A stretch of 64,000 nt of DNA, taken from NCBI GenBank assembly GCA_021325525.1, contig JAJPHB010000077.1, positions 62,001 through 126,000 on the forward strand. Reading direction: 5' to 3'. How positions within the stretch are numbered: position 1 is the first letter of the stretch; each line of letters starts with the position of its first letter. The DNA is from Alphaproteobacteria bacterium. Lineage in GTDB: Bacteria > Pseudomonadota > Alphaproteobacteria > ATCC43930 > CGMCC-115725. Of this stretch, positions 36,543-47,780 are shown in pieces. The translations under genes were made by a program, and so were the position numbers. The notes under the pieces are model-generated. The model saw nothing but the letters and a program-made list of their open reading frames with translations, did not search any database and was not told the origin of the DNA.

Positions 36543-36806
36543 TCAGGCCGTCGGGTAGTTGCGGCCGGCGGCGAAGTGCCAGATGGCGAGGACGATGATG
36601 GCGCCGACGATGGCGCCGATGAAGCCGGCGCTCTCGCCGGCATGGTACCAGCCGACCGCCCGCCCGATGAAAGTCGCGACGACCGCGCCGATAATCCCGA
36701 GCAGTGTCGTCAGGACGAAGCCGGCCGGATTGTTGGGGGCCGGCGAGATCAGGCGGGCGATGAGGCCGGCGACGAAGCCGATAATGATGATCCAGACGAA
36801 ATGCAT
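36543..36806 (-). CDS. GlsB/YeaQ/YmgE-family small membrane protein
   Basis: 87-residue integral membrane protein with three hydrophobic segments (FVWIIIIGFVAGLIARLI, GFVLTTLLGIIGAVVATFIG, GFIGAIVGAIIVLAIWHFA), the fold of transglycosylase-associated/YeaQ proteins linked to stress. ATG 36806 gives the family start; an upstream extension is not conserved in pattern. Role in the cell is poorly known. Divergent from rpsD, convergent with trmJ. Confidence 0.88.
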   Translation of the reverse strand: MHFVWIIIIGFVAGLIARLISPAPNNPAGFVLTTLLGIIGAVVATFIGRAVGWYHAGESAGFIGAIVGAIIVLAIWHFAAGRNYPTA

Positions 36807-36873
36807 GGCACGCTCCTCTCCCGCCGATCCCCAGAACAACGCTGAGGCGACGCCCCCGTCGCCGAGCTATCAT

Positions 36874-36901
36874 TTGACACATTAGCGCGCCTGACTATAG
36901 T
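36874..36901 (+). promoter_or_regulatory. Strong sigma70-type promoter of rpsD
   Basis: TTGACA (36874-36879), 16-bp spacer, TATAGT (36896-36901): near-consensus. Transcription would start around 36907, at the left edge of the perfect palindrome, leaving a leader of about 90 bases before rpsD. Confidence 0.75.
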
Positions 36902-36906
36902 GCGCG

Positions 36907-36953
36907 CCTCATTCCCGGGAATGAGGGTCGTTGCACGGCCCCGCCCTTCGGGG
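36907..36953 (+). promoter_or_regulatory. rpsD leader: perfect palindrome plus second hairpin
   Basis: CCTCATTCCC joined directly to GGGAATGAGG (36907-36926) is a perfect 20-bp palindrome at the predicted transcription start. A second stem, CCCCG (36939-36943) with CGGGG (36949-36953), follows. Ribosomal protein S4 regulates its own synthesis in other bacteria through leader structure. Alternatively the DNA palindrome is an operator for a dimeric repressor. Which applies cannot be told. Confidence 0.55.
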
Positions 36954-36995
36954 ACTACCGGGACAACAACAATCCTCAACAGGAATTATGGAGCC

Positions 36996-37610
36996 ATGGC
37001 CAAGAGAGAAGAGTCGAAGTACAAGATAAACCGCCGCCTCGGCGTCAATTTATGGGGGCGGCCGAAGAGCCCGCTCAATCGCCGCGACTACGGGCCGGGC
37101 CAGCATGGCCAGCGCCGCAAAAAGCCGTCTGATTTCGGCACGCAGCTCATGGCGAAGCAGAAGCTGAAAGGCTATTACGGCAATATCGGCGAGCGCCAGT
37201 TCCGCCGCCTCTACGAAGAGGCCGCGCGGCGCCGCGGCGACACCGGCGAGAATTTGATCGAGCTGCTGGAGCGCCGGCTCGATGCCGTCGTCTACCGCAT
37301 GAAATTCGTGCCGACGCCCTTCGCCGCCCGCCAATTCGTCAACCACGGCCATGTCTCGGTGAATGGCCGGCGCGTCAACATCGCCTCCTATCAGGTGAAG
37401 GACAACGACACCATCGAGGTGCGCGGCAAGGCCAAGGAAATGGCCGTCGTCCTCGAAGCCGTGAAGGCGGCCGAGCGCGACGTTCCCGAGTATCTCGAAG
37501 TCGATCACGACCGGATGAAAGGCCGCTTCATTCGCGCGCCGAAGCTTGCCGACGTGCCTTATCCGGTGACGATGGAGCCGAACCTCGTCGTCGAGTTCTA
37601 TTCGCGCTGA
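36996..37610 (+). CDS. rpsD: 30S ribosomal protein S4
   Basis: 204-residue primary 16S rRNA-binding protein of the small subunit. The amino end ([18 protein letters not shown]) and the S4 RNA-binding domain ([40 protein letters not shown]) are textbook. It is a single gene with its own promoter and terminator rather than part of the alpha operon, as in many alphaproteobacteria. Confidence 0.97.
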   Translation: MAKREESKYKINRRLGVNLWGRPKSPLNRRDYGPGQHGQRRKKPSDFGTQLMAKQKLKGYYGNIGERQFRRLYEEAARRRGDTGENLIELLERRLDAVVYRMKFVPTPFAARQFVNHGHVSVNGRRVNIASYQVKDNDTIEVRGKAKEMAVVLEAVKAAERDVPEYLEVDHDRMKGRFIRAPKLADVPYPVTMEPNLVVEFYSR

Positions 37611-37632
37611 GCGCTTGCGCAGAATGCCCCGG

Positions 37633-37660
37633 GGCCGCTTCGCGAGAAGCGGCCTTTTTT
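37633..37660 (+). terminator. Intrinsic terminator of rpsD
   Basis: GGCCGCTTC (37633-37641), GCGA tetraloop, GAAGCGGCC (37646-37654), then six T. Stem is perfect, GC-rich and 22 bases after the rpsD stop: a clear Rho-independent terminator. Confidence 0.93.
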
Positions 37661-37747
37661 ATTGGACAAGGTTGGAAACGGCAACGCATCGCCGAAAGCT
37701 TCGCCCCGCGTTATCTTGGAGAGAGCCCTCACGCACAGAGATGCACG

Positions 37748-39067
37748 ATGCTCGCGCTGCACGTCTCGATCGTCCTGCTGCTCATTCTGCTGAACGCGCT
37801 CTTCGCCATGGCCGAGATGTCTCTCGTCGCGGCACGCCAGGTGCGGCTGCAGCATGCCGCCGAACGCGGACGCGAAGGCGCGCGGCTCGCTCTCGAAATG
37901 AAGCACGATCCGAGCCGGCTCCTCTCGACCGTGCAGATCGGCATCACCGTCATCGGCATTCTCGCGGGCAGCTTCGGCGGCGCCACGCTGGGCGAGCCAT
38001 TCGCCGCCTATCTCGAAACCGTGCCGGGCGTCATCGGCGAATACGCGCATGCGATCAGCATTGGCGCCGTCGTCATCGCCATCTCCTACCTTTCGCTCAT
38101 CATCGGCGAGCTCGTGCCGAAGCGCATCGCGCTCAGCCGGCCGGAAGCCATAGCCGCCGCGCTCGCGCGCGTGATGCGCGGACTTTCGCGTGTCCTCGCG
38201 CCCGCGGAATGGCTGCTCAGCGCCTCGACGAATTTCGTTCTCCATCTCTTGCCGATAAAGCTCAGCGACCAGTCGGCGGTGACGGAAGAGGAAATCGGCC
38301 TCATGCTGCGCGAGGGCGCGGCGGCCGGCCATCTCCAGCTCGGCGAGACGACGATTGCGCAGATGGCGCTCCGCCTCGGCGACCGTCGGCTGAGCGCCGT
38401 GATGACGCCGCGCACGCAGGTCGAATGGCTCAACCTCGCGGACAATGAAGAGGAGAACAAGAAGAAGATCGTCGCCTCCGAGTATTCGCGCTTCCCGGTC
38501 ATCGAGGGCGACCCGCAATCGGTGCTCGGCATCGTCCAGGTGAAGGACGTCCTGATCGCGCTGCTTTCGGGGCGGCCTTTCGACCTCCGCGCGGCGCTTC
38601 GCCCGCCGCTCTACTTGCCGAATACCGTGACGGCGCTCCGCGCTCTCGAAATGTTCAAGAAATCGGGCGACCCGATGGCGCTCGTCGTCGACGAGTATGG
38701 CGATTTCGAAGGCGTCGTGACCTTGACCGACATCCTCGAAGCGCTGGTCGGCGACATCGCCTCGCCGGGCGAGGACGGCAATCCCCCTGTCGTGACGCGC
38801 GAGGACGGCTCATGGCTCATCGACGGCATGGTCGCCGTCGACGAGGTCAAGGACGTCATTGGGGCGGCGAGCCTGCCCGGCGAAGAGACCGGCGACTTCC
38901 ACACGCTCGGCGGCTTCATGATGGCGCAAATCAACCGCGTGCCGAAAGTGGCGGACCACTTCACGGTCGACGGCTATCGTTTCGAGGTCGTCGATATGGA
39001 CGGCCGCCGCGTCGACCGCGTCCTCATCCTGCCGCCCAAGGCGAAGGTCAAGGCGAAGCGCCGCTGA
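37748..39067 (+). CDS. CorC/HlyC-type CNNM transporter family protein
   Basis: 439-residue inner-membrane protein. Residues 1 to about 190 form a DUF21/CNNM membrane domain (LLILLNALFAMAEMSLVAAR, VQIGITVIGILAGSFGGATL, IIGELVPKRIAL), followed by a CBS pair (VMTPRTQVEWLN, MALVVDEYGDFEGVVTLTDI) and a carboxyl CorC_HlyC domain (from about 345). Relatives export or protect against magnesium and cobalt; the old name hemolysin is misleading. The gene follows the rpsD terminator and must have its own promoter, which I could not identify. Confidence 0.92.
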   Translation: MLALHVSIVLLLILLNALFAMAEMSLVAARQVRLQHAAERGREGARLALEMKHDPSRLLSTVQIGITVIGILAGSFGGATLGEPFAAYLETVPGVIGEYAHAISIGAVVIAISYLSLIIGELVPKRIALSRPEAIAAALARVMRGLSRVLAPAEWLLSASTNFVLHLLPIKLSDQSAVTEEEIGLMLREGAAAGHLQLGETTIAQMALRLGDRRLSAVMTPRTQVEWLNLADNEEENKKKIVASEYSRFPVIEGDPQSVLGIVQVKDVLIALLSGRPFDLRAALRPPLYLPNTVTALRALEMFKKSGDPMALVVDEYGDFEGVVTLTDILEALVGDIASPGEDGNPPVVTREDGSWLIDGMVAVDEVKDVIGAASLPGEETGDFHTLGGFMMAQINRVPKVADHFTVDGYRFEVVDMDGRRVDRVLILPPKAKVKAKRR

Positions 39068-39079
39068 GCGGCGCGCGGC

Positions 39080-39418
39080 TCAAGCGGCGCGCGTCTCGAT
39101 GCCGTTGTTCTTCAGGAGCTCCTGGAGCTCGCCCGATTCGAACATCTCGCGAATGATGTCGCAGCCGCCGATGAACTCGCCCTTGACATAGAGCTGAGGG
39201 ATCGTCGGCCAGCTCGAATACTCCTTGATGCCCTGGCGGATCTCGGGGTCGGTCAGGACGTCGATCCCTTTGAACTTGACCCCCATATGGCTGAGGATCT
39301 GGACGACCGCCGCGGAGAAGCCGCATTGCGGGAAGACGGGCGTCCCCTTCATGAACAGCACGACCGGGTTGTTCGTGACGTCCTGCCTGATCCGCTCGAA
39401 GACGATGTCGTTGGCCAT
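39080..39418 (-). CDS. grxD: Monothiol CGFS glutaredoxin (Grx4 family)
   Basis: 112-residue monothiol glutaredoxin carrying [2Fe-2S] clusters with glutathione, acting in iron-sulfur trafficking. Active site C32 in [14 protein letters not shown]; the glutathione-binding [19 protein letters not shown] is intact. ATG 39418 gives the family length; a longer upstream frame overlaps the bolA gene and is not used. It lies 49 bp after bolA, its physical partner in many bacteria. Confidence 0.95.
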   Translation of the reverse strand: MANDIVFERIRQDVTNNPVVLFMKGTPVFPQCGFSAAVVQILSHMGVKFKGIDVLTDPEIRQGIKEYSSWPTIPQLYVKGEFIGGCDIIREMFESGELQELLKNNGIETRAA

Positions 39419-39467
39419 GTGACGAAGTTCCTTGTTGAAATCTGCCAGGCTGCGCGATCGCGACGGA

Positions 39468-39704
39468 TCAATCCTCCGGCACGCTCGTCTGCAGCGCCAG
39501 GGCATGCAGCTCGCTGCCCATGCGCCCACGCAATGCCTGGTACACCATCTGATGCTGCTGCACGCGCGTCTTGCCCCTGAAGGCCGCCGAGACGACATGC
39601 GCGGCATAATGATCGCCGTCGCCGCGCAGATCCTCGATCGAGACCCGCGCATCCGGCAGACCCTCGCGGATCAGCCTCTCGATCATCGCCGCATCCATCG
39701 CCAT
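39468..39704 (-). CDS. bolA: BolA family protein
   Basis: 78-residue BolA-fold protein, partner of the CGFS glutaredoxin next to it, in iron sensing or cluster delivery. Visible are [20 protein letters not shown], the [21 protein letters not shown] segment with the conserved histidine, and the end [11 protein letters not shown] 39704 has AGAGG seven bases upstream; ATG 39698 is also possible. It follows purL by 28 bp on the same strand. Confidence 0.92.
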   Translation of the reverse strand: MAMDAAMIERLIREGLPDARVSIEDLRGDGDHYAAHVVSAAFRGKTRVQQHQMVYQALRGRMGSELHALALQTSVPED

Positions 39705-39732
39705 CGATGTGCCTCTCTGCCGGTGGATCAGG

Positions 39733-41910
<2,178 letters not shown>

Positions 41911-41985
41911 GGGAAAGTCGTTACTATGACCCCTCCCCCGCGAGGGGAGGCGTCATCGAAGCCAGGGTGCGCTGGTGCAGAAAGC

Positions 41986-42678
<693 letters not shown>

Positions 42679-42895
42679 CTGGCACTCGCGGCGAGGGGAG
42701 GGGCGCCGATCAGATAGCCCGCATCCGCGCGCCGATCAAGGCCGGGCGTCACCGGGCCGCGCGCTCCTCCGGCGGGAGCGACAATCCGCCGTTCCGGCCG
42801 CGATGTCCCAGAAATGACACGGGAACAAGGCGCCGGAAATGCGCGTATCGTTCGTTATCACGCACGAACCCCGTGAAGCCGAGAAAGAACACAAG

Positions 42896-43216
42896 ATGAC
42901 AGGTTTCAGCCGTTTTCCCCGCCGTCTCCGTTCCGCCGCTCTCGTCCTTGCTGCCGTCATCGCGGCCGGCGCTCTCACGATCCCGTCGGCTCGCGCCGAC
43001 GACGATGATCACCACCACCACCATCGGCACCACGGCGATGGGGATCGCGACCACTGGCGGCACTATCCCTATCCGGTCTATGGCGTCTATCCGCCTCCCG
43101 TCGTCTATTACCCGCCGCCGCCCGTCGTCTATGCGCCGCCGCCCGTCGTTTACGCCGCGCCCGTCCCGGTCGCCGCGCCGTCGCTCAACGTCATCGTGCC
43201 GCTGCATTTTCATTGA
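42896..43216 (+). CDS. Secreted His/Pro/Tyr-rich protein, unknown
   Basis: 106-residue exported protein. Signal peptide RSAALVLAAVIAAGALTIPSARA, then an acidic-histidine cluster (DDDDHHHHHRHHGDGDRDHW) likely to bind metal, then repeated proline-tyrosine units (YPPPVVYYPPPPVVYAPPPV), ending in LNVIVPLHFH. ATG 42896 is chosen because it opens the signal peptide. No family recognised beyond resemblance to short PPVVY-repeat envelope proteins. It is on the opposite strand to the purine genes flanking it. Confidence 0.65.
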   Translation: MTGFSRFPRRLRSAALVLAAVIAAGALTIPSARADDDDHHHHHRHHGDGDRDHWRHYPYPVYGVYPPPVVYYPPPPVVYAPPPVVYAAPVPVAAPSLNVIVPLHFH

Positions 43217-43236
43217 TCCGGCGCCGGGCGCCGGAT
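43216..43236. terminator. Palindrome between convergent genes, possible two-way terminator
   Basis: ATCCGGCGCC-G-GGCGCCGGAT is a perfect 21-base palindrome between the stops of the His-rich gene and the glycosyltransferase gene. No T-tract follows on either side, so a terminator role is likely from position only. Confidence 0.5.
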
Positions 43237-43238
43237 GA

Positions 43239-44318
43239 TCAGCCGGCGCCCTGCTTGCCGCTCATCCGGCGGACAAGTCCCAGCATCTGGAAAAAGCTCT
43301 CGAGCGCGCGCGGCCGCTTCATCGAGGAGAAGCGGAGTGTCACCAAGGGCTCGGCGAGCGAGAGCGGCGACAGGGCCACGGCGAGTCCCCAGAGGGCGAC
43401 GGCGAGGCGGCGCAGGGGCCGGTCCGGGGCGACCGCGGCGGCTTCGAGAAAGCGCGCCGTCACGCGCAGCAGCGTATCGTCGCGAAGCGGGTGTAGATCG
43501 GGTCGCAGCTTGCGCGAGACGAGGCGGTACTGGGCGAAGTAGAAGGCGCGCTCGACCCGTCTCGGGCTCAGCGCGATGCCGAGCCGCCTTGCCTCTTCGA
43601 CGAGAAAGGCGTTCCGCGGCAGGTCGAGCGAGACGTAATAGTGCAGCTTCTCCGGACGGATCTCGCTTGCCGCGCCCATGTTCCGGCCGTGAAAGCGGTA
43701 GCAGACGAGCGGCTCGCGCAGCACGACGACGTCGCCATGCAAGGCCGCGGCGCAATTCAGGATGCCGTCGATGCCGCCATATTCCGCCCGCATCGGCATG
43801 ACGCGTTCGAGAAACCAGCGGGGATAGGCGTTGCCGCTCGTCGGCGGGTAGGGGTAGGAGCCGGTGCGCAGCACGGTGCGGCGGATGCGCTCCGGTGTCC
43901 AGACCTTCGGCAGCACCGGCAGCACCGAGCCGAGCGGGCGACCGGCGGCGTCGACGTTCATCACCGGCACCTGCACCGCGCTGGCGCCGGGGCGCATCGC
44001 GGCGACCATGCGCTCGATGGCTTGCGGCAGCAGCAGATCATCAGCATCCATGAAGAGGACGATGTCTCCACGCGCCGCGGCAAATCCCGCATTGATGCTC
44101 GACGCGTTGCCACCATTCGCCTTGAAGACCGCGCGGACGCGATCGCCGTATCCGGCGATGACGGCGCGCGACGCGTCGGTCGAGCCGTCATCGACGACGA
44201 TGATTTCGACATTCGGGTAGCTTTGGCCGAGCGCGCTGTCGATCGCGGCGCCGATGAATTGCGCGTAATTGAAACTCGAAATGACGACGCTGACGAGAGA
44301 CGCAGACGGTTCTGTCAT
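43239..44318 (-). CDS. Family 2 glycosyltransferase
   Basis: 359-residue GT-A fold glycosyltransferase, probably membrane-associated at the cytosolic face. The nucleotide-sugar site is clear: VSVVISSFNYAQFIGAAIDS, VEIIVVDDGSTDASRAVIAG, and the metal-binding DADD in GDIVLFMDADDLLLP. The carboxyl half is helical without a recognised domain. ATG 44318 begins the catalytic strand; a GTG at 44369 would add 17 residues. It is placed with the PAP2 gene inside the purine gene block. Acceptor and sugar unknown. Confidence 0.88.
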   Translation of the reverse strand: MTEPSASLVSVVISSFNYAQFIGAAIDSALGQSYPNVEIIVVDDGSTDASRAVIAGYGDRVRAVFKANGGNASSINAGFAAARGDIVLFMDADDLLLPQAIERMVAAMRPGASAVQVPVMNVDAAGRPLGSVLPVLPKVWTPERIRRTVLRTGSYPYPPTSGNAYPRWFLERVMPMRAEYGGIDGILNCAAALHGDVVVLREPLVCYRFHGRNMGAASEIRPEKLHYYVSLDLPRNAFLVEEARRLGIALSPRRVERAFYFAQYRLVSRKLRPDLHPLRDDTLLRVTARFLEAAAVAPDRPLRRLAVALWGLAVALSPLSLAEPLVTLRFSSMKRPRALESFFQMLGLVRRMSGKQGAG

Positions 44319-44480
44319 GATCTTGCTCTCGGGCTGGCGCGGTGGCCCCGCCGCGTCCGTTGCGGACACTCCGCGTGGTGAACGGGAAGAGCGGGGGTGA
44401 GTTCAGGGGAAATCGTCAAATCGTGATGAGGGCGCCGCTGCCTCCGGCGGGAAGGGGAGGGGCAGGCGATGGATGTCCGG

Positions 44481-45329
44481 TCAGATGTCGGCCGCGCTCG
44501 AGGAAGGCTGCTCGGCCGGCGCCTGGCGCCGCTGGCCGCGCAAGGCGAGACCGAGGCCGATCGCGGCGATCGCGGCAAGGCCGAGGCCGAGCACCAGCGC
44601 GGCGAGATGCAGCTGGACGACCGCCAGCCCGTAATGGCCGACCACCGCCATGAGCCCGTGAGCGGCGTGGCGCACATGCATGAAGATCACCGCCATTTCG
44701 AAGGCGATCAGGAACATGAGCATGTGAAAGGCCGCCGGATGCGAGCGGCCGAAGGCGAGGATCGGCCTCCCGAGTATGCGGTCGGTGAGACGGTTGCGCA
44801 TCGCCCAGACGCCGACCGCGCCGATGAGCGCACCGGCGATGATGTCGGAGGCGAAATGGATGCCGAGATAGAGGCGCGGCACGAAGATGACGACGATTGT
44901 ATACGCCATCATCATGAGGGCGAGGCGCCGCGCGAAGTAGACGAGGCCGAAGGCGAGGGCGAAGAAATATGTCGCCATGTCGCTCGGAAACGAACTCCAA
45001 TTCTCGAGATTGTAGTTGACGGCGATGGAGGGCGCCCGGTAGCCGATCCCGCCCATATACATGGGCCGGACGCGAAACGGCAGGCCAGCCGCGAGCGCGC
45101 GGTTGACGACGAGGGCGAGGAAGGCGCCGGCGACGACCGAAATGATGGTGAGGCGCCTCTCCTCCTGGCCCGTTCCCTCGCGGAACCAAAAAAAGAAATA
45201 GAGGGCAAGCAGCAGCGCGCCCTTGAGGAGGTCGTTCGTCTCCTCGAAATTGGCGAGACGGTCGAACGTCCAGTTTCCCGCTAATCCGTTGAAGGCGTGA
45301 AAGACGAACAGGTCGAAGCTGTTGATCAT
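44481..45329 (-). CDS. PAP2-superfamily membrane phosphatase
   Basis: 282-residue integral membrane phosphatase with about six to eight hydrophobic segments. The three PAP2 motifs are present: RALAAGLPFRVRP (motif 1), SSFPSDMATY (motif 2, with D in place of the usual GH) and RLYLGIHFASDI (motif 3 with the catalytic histidine). Likely dephosphorylates an isoprenoid or lipid phosphate such as undecaprenyl diphosphate. ATG 45329 is used. With the neighbouring glycosyltransferase it may serve envelope glycan synthesis. Confidence 0.85.
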   Translation of the reverse strand: MINSFDLFVFHAFNGLAGNWTFDRLANFEETNDLLKGALLLALYFFFWFREGTGQEERRLTIISVVAGAFLALVVNRALAAGLPFRVRPMYMGGIGYRAPSIAVNYNLENWSSFPSDMATYFFALAFGLVYFARRLALMMMAYTIVVIFVPRLYLGIHFASDIIAGALIGAVGVWAMRNRLTDRILGRPILAFGRSHPAAFHMLMFLIAFEMAVIFMHVRHAAHGLMAVVGHYGLAVVQLHLAALVLGLGLAAIAAIGLGLALRGQRRQAPAEQPSSSAADI

Positions 45330-45510
45330 TTTTGAGGCGCGGCGGCCCTTTGCGCGGTGTCGCGCTGACGCGCGGTATCGGGCTAACATAGGCTAAGGGT
45401 GTCGGTTCCGAACCTCCCCCGTAAGGAGGCGAGGGCGGCTCCGCGCTCCCCTCCAAGGGGGCGTGCGCAAGCGCGAAGGAGCGCATCCGCGCTCCGGCGC
45501 GGCCCGGTCT

Positions 45511-45750
45511 TCAGGCGATGTCGATCGCGTAGGTTTCGATGACTGTGTTGGCGAGCAGGCGCTGGCACATCGCCTCGAGGCTGGCGCGGGCCCGCGCCTC
45601 GTCGGTCTCGGCGAGCTCGATCTCGATGTATTTGCCCTGTCGCACTTGCTCTACCCCGGAGAAGCCGAGATTGCCGAGGGCATGCGCGATCGCCTTTCCT
45701 TGCGGATCGAGCACGCCCTCCTTGAGGGTGATGTGGATGCGCGCCTTCAC
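45511..45750 (-). CDS. purS: Phosphoribosylformylglycinamidine synthase subunit PurS
   Basis: 79-residue small subunit bridging PurL and PurQ. The sequence KARIHITLKEGVLDPQGKAI and ending VIETYAIDI is typical. Start codon is GTG. It begins nine bases after the purC stop, so the two are cotranscribed; the rest of the complex (purQ, purL) is 2.8 kb downstream. The 120-bp gap to the PAP2 gene contains CCTCCCCC/GGAGG-type short hairpins but no gene. Confidence 0.95.
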   Translation of the reverse strand: MKARIHITLKEGVLDPQGKAIAHALGNLGFSGVEQVRQGKYIEIELAETDEARARASLEAMCQRLLANTVIETYAIDIA

Positions 45751-45759
45751 GCTTGCCGC

Positions 45760-46524
45760 CTATCGCACGAGCCTTGGATCCGGGATGTCGGCGGGGCCGC
45801 TCTCGGGCAGAATGCCGAGCCGGCGCGCCACCTCCTGATAGGCCTCGGCGACGCCGCCCAGATCCTGGCGGAAGCGGTCCTTGTCCATCTTCTCGTTCGT
45901 CCTCAGATCCCAGAGCCGGCAATTGTCCGGGCTGAGCTCGTCGGCGAGGACGACCCGCATCTCGTCATTGCTCCAGAGGCGGCCGAATTCGAGCTTGAAG
46001 TCGACGAGCTTGATCTGGACGCCGAGAAAGAGGCCGCTGAGGAAATCGTTGATGCGGAGCGCCATCTGCATCATGTCGTCGAGATCCTGGGTCGAGGCCC
46101 AACCGAAGGCGGTGATGTGCTCCTCGGAGACGAGCGGATCACCGAGCTCCTTGTTCTTGTAATGATATTCGACGATCGAGCGCGGCAGCACCGTGCCCTC
46201 GGCAATGCCGAGGCGCTGCGAGAATGAGCCCGCTGCGACGTTGCGCACGACGATCGCGATCGGGATGATCTCGACGGCGCGCACGAGTTGCTCGCGCATG
46301 TTGAGGCGGCGAACGAAGTGCGTCGCGATGCCGATCTCGCCGAGCTTCGTCATCAGGAATTCGCTGATGCGGTTGTTGAGCACGCCCTTGCCGACGATCG
46401 TGCCCTTCTTGCGGTCGTTGAAGGCGCTGGCATCGTCTTTGAAGTACTGGACGATGGTGCCCGGCTCCGGGCCCTCGAACAGCACCTTGGCCTTGCCTTC
46501 GTAGATTTGCCTGCGTCGCGACAT
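45760..46524 (-). CDS. purC: SAICAR synthase (PurC)
   Basis: 254-residue ATP-dependent ligase joining aspartate to CAIR in purine synthesis. Clear motifs: [20 protein letters not shown] at the start, the SAICAR signatures [20 protein letters not shown] and [11 protein letters not shown], and [22 protein letters not shown] 46524 is the family start. purS follows nine bases downstream; the TANGO2-like gene ends 83 bp upstream. Confidence 0.96.
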   Translation of the reverse strand: MSRRRQIYEGKAKVLFEGPEPGTIVQYFKDDASAFNDRKKGTIVGKGVLNNRISEFLMTKLGEIGIATHFVRRLNMREQLVRAVEIIPIAIVVRNVAAGSFSQRLGIAEGTVLPRSIVEYHYKNKELGDPLVSEEHITAFGWASTQDLDDMMQMALRINDFLSGLFLGVQIKLVDFKLEFGRLWSNDEMRVVLADELSPDNCRLWDLRTNEKMDKDRFRQDLGGVAEAYQEVARRLGILPESGPADIPDPRLVR

Positions 46525-46607
46525 TGGCCGCCTTCTCAGCGCCGGAGCCCGGCGGGATTCCAAAGCGGAGGGCTGTATAGCAAGGCAGAGAGGCGGAAAC
46601 AACGCCG

Positions 46608-47366
46608 CTAGACCGCGATGGTCCGCCACGGGCCGCGCTCGGGTCGGCGCGCCGCGAAGCGGAAGACGGGGCGCGCGCCGCCTTGCTCCGCCGCCGGCAG
46701 GGCGATGAGGGCGCTCGAGACCGTGCCGAAGCCGTCGGCGAGGGCGAAGCTCATCGCGGCTCGCGATGCCGCGCCGGGCGCGCCGCCTTCATCGGCGAGC
46801 AGCGCCTCCCAGGCGCGCCAATCGCCGTTGCCGGGGTCGGGGGCGGGCGCCGCGCGGAAGCGCGGAAGGTAGGCGGCGATCCGCGGGTTTCCGCTGTCGT
46901 CGAGATCGCCGGACGCGATCATGGAGACCCCGCCGGGGAGCGGCCGGACCATCACCGGCAGGACACCGGTCGGATCGGCATGGCGCAGCCAAAACGCGTC
47001 GCGGTTGTCGGCGATGACGAGGTTGAACGGCCGGTAGGAGGCGGGCTCGATCATGGCAAGCGCCGCCGCCGCGGCGGCGGCGTCGGCGTGGTCCAGCGCT
47101 TCGAGGACAAGCTCGCCGCGGGAGCGCTTCCCGCTCTGCGGACCGAGGCTGCCGAAGCGGTTGAGAACGCCGGCGAGGACGCCGTGCTCGTTGACGGCGA
47201 GCCAGGAGCCGCCGGCGAGCTCGTCGAGCCCGCCCACCGTCTCGGGCCGGTCCGGCCAATGCCGGGCCGGTGCCCGCCATGGTCGATCCAGCATCTCGTC
47301 GCGATTGGCGCCGAGGATGACCGGCCAGGAATGCGCCGGACGGCGCAGGATCACGAGGGTGCACAT
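46608..47366 (-). CDS. NRDE/TANGO2-family protein
   Basis: 252-residue protein of the NRDE (TANGO2-like) family, fold of amino-terminal-nucleophile hydrolases. It begins with the conserved MCTLVILRR, has the family signature NRDE at residues 21-24, then [19 protein letters not shown] and VLNRFG. In eukaryotes the relative is linked to haem and lipid handling; the bacterial role is unknown. It sits between purC and the zeta-subunit gene with which it is divergent. Confidence 0.85.
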   Translation of the reverse strand: MCTLVILRRPAHSWPVILGANRDEMLDRPWRAPARHWPDRPETVGGLDELAGGSWLAVNEHGVLAGVLNRFGSLGPQSGKRSRGELVLEALDHADAAAAAAALAMIEPASYRPFNLVIADNRDAFWLRHADPTGVLPVMVRPLPGGVSMIASGDLDDSGNPRIAAYLPRFRAAPAPDPGNGDWRAWEALLADEGGAPGAASRAAMSFALADGFGTVSSALIALPAAEQGGARPVFRFAARRPERGPWRTIAV

Positions 47367-47431
47367 TCCGGCCTCTCCACCTCGCCACAGGGCGGCGTTA
47401 TCATAGGGCGAAACCGAGGGAGCGCTTCGCC

Positions 47432-47752
47432 ATGACGACGCTCGACGAACGCGAACGCGAGTTCGAGGCGCGCTTCAGCCACGATCAGGAGCTCGCTTTC
47501 AAGGTCCGGTCACGTCGGGACAAGCTCTTCGGCCTGTGGGCGGCGCGTCAGCTCGGCCTCTCCGGAGAGGCCGCTGAGGCGTATGCCAGGGACGTCGTTG
47601 CCGCCGAATTCGGGGCCCCGCGCGGCCGCGGCGTCCTTGCAAAGGTCAGTGCGGATTTTGCCGCAAAAGGCGTCGGCATCGACGAAGCGCGCATCGCCGA
47701 CGAGCTGCAGCGCCTCGGCGAGGAGGCGCGGCGGCAAGTCGAGAGGGAATGA
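47432..47752 (+). CDS. ATP synthase inhibitor subunit zeta (DUF1476)
   Basis: 106-residue four-helix protein found in alphaproteobacteria; in Paracoccus it inhibits F1-ATPase rotation in the hydrolytic direction. The amino-terminal inhibitory segment is MTTLDEREREFEARFSHDQE, followed by FKVRSRRDKLFGLWAARQLG and the acidic-helical end. Full length. The gene is convergent with purB. It is one of the better taxonomic pointers in the window. Confidence 0.92.
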   Translation: MTTLDEREREFEARFSHDQELAFKVRSRRDKLFGLWAARQLGLSGEAAEAYARDVVAAEFGAPRGRGVLAKVSADFAAKGVGIDEARIADELQRLGEEARRQVERE

Positions 47753-47780
47753 GGCGCGCCGAAGCTGCGCCGCCGCGACG

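Noticed and set aside
37598-38518. A 306-residue minus-strand open frame over the CorC gene
   Set aside because: Antisense to a clear CNNM/CBS/CorC protein; it would also run through the rpsD terminator.
42679-42895. Purine riboswitch or leader RNA before purQ
   Set aside because: No conserved purine-aptamer core or paired junction could be recognised in the gap.
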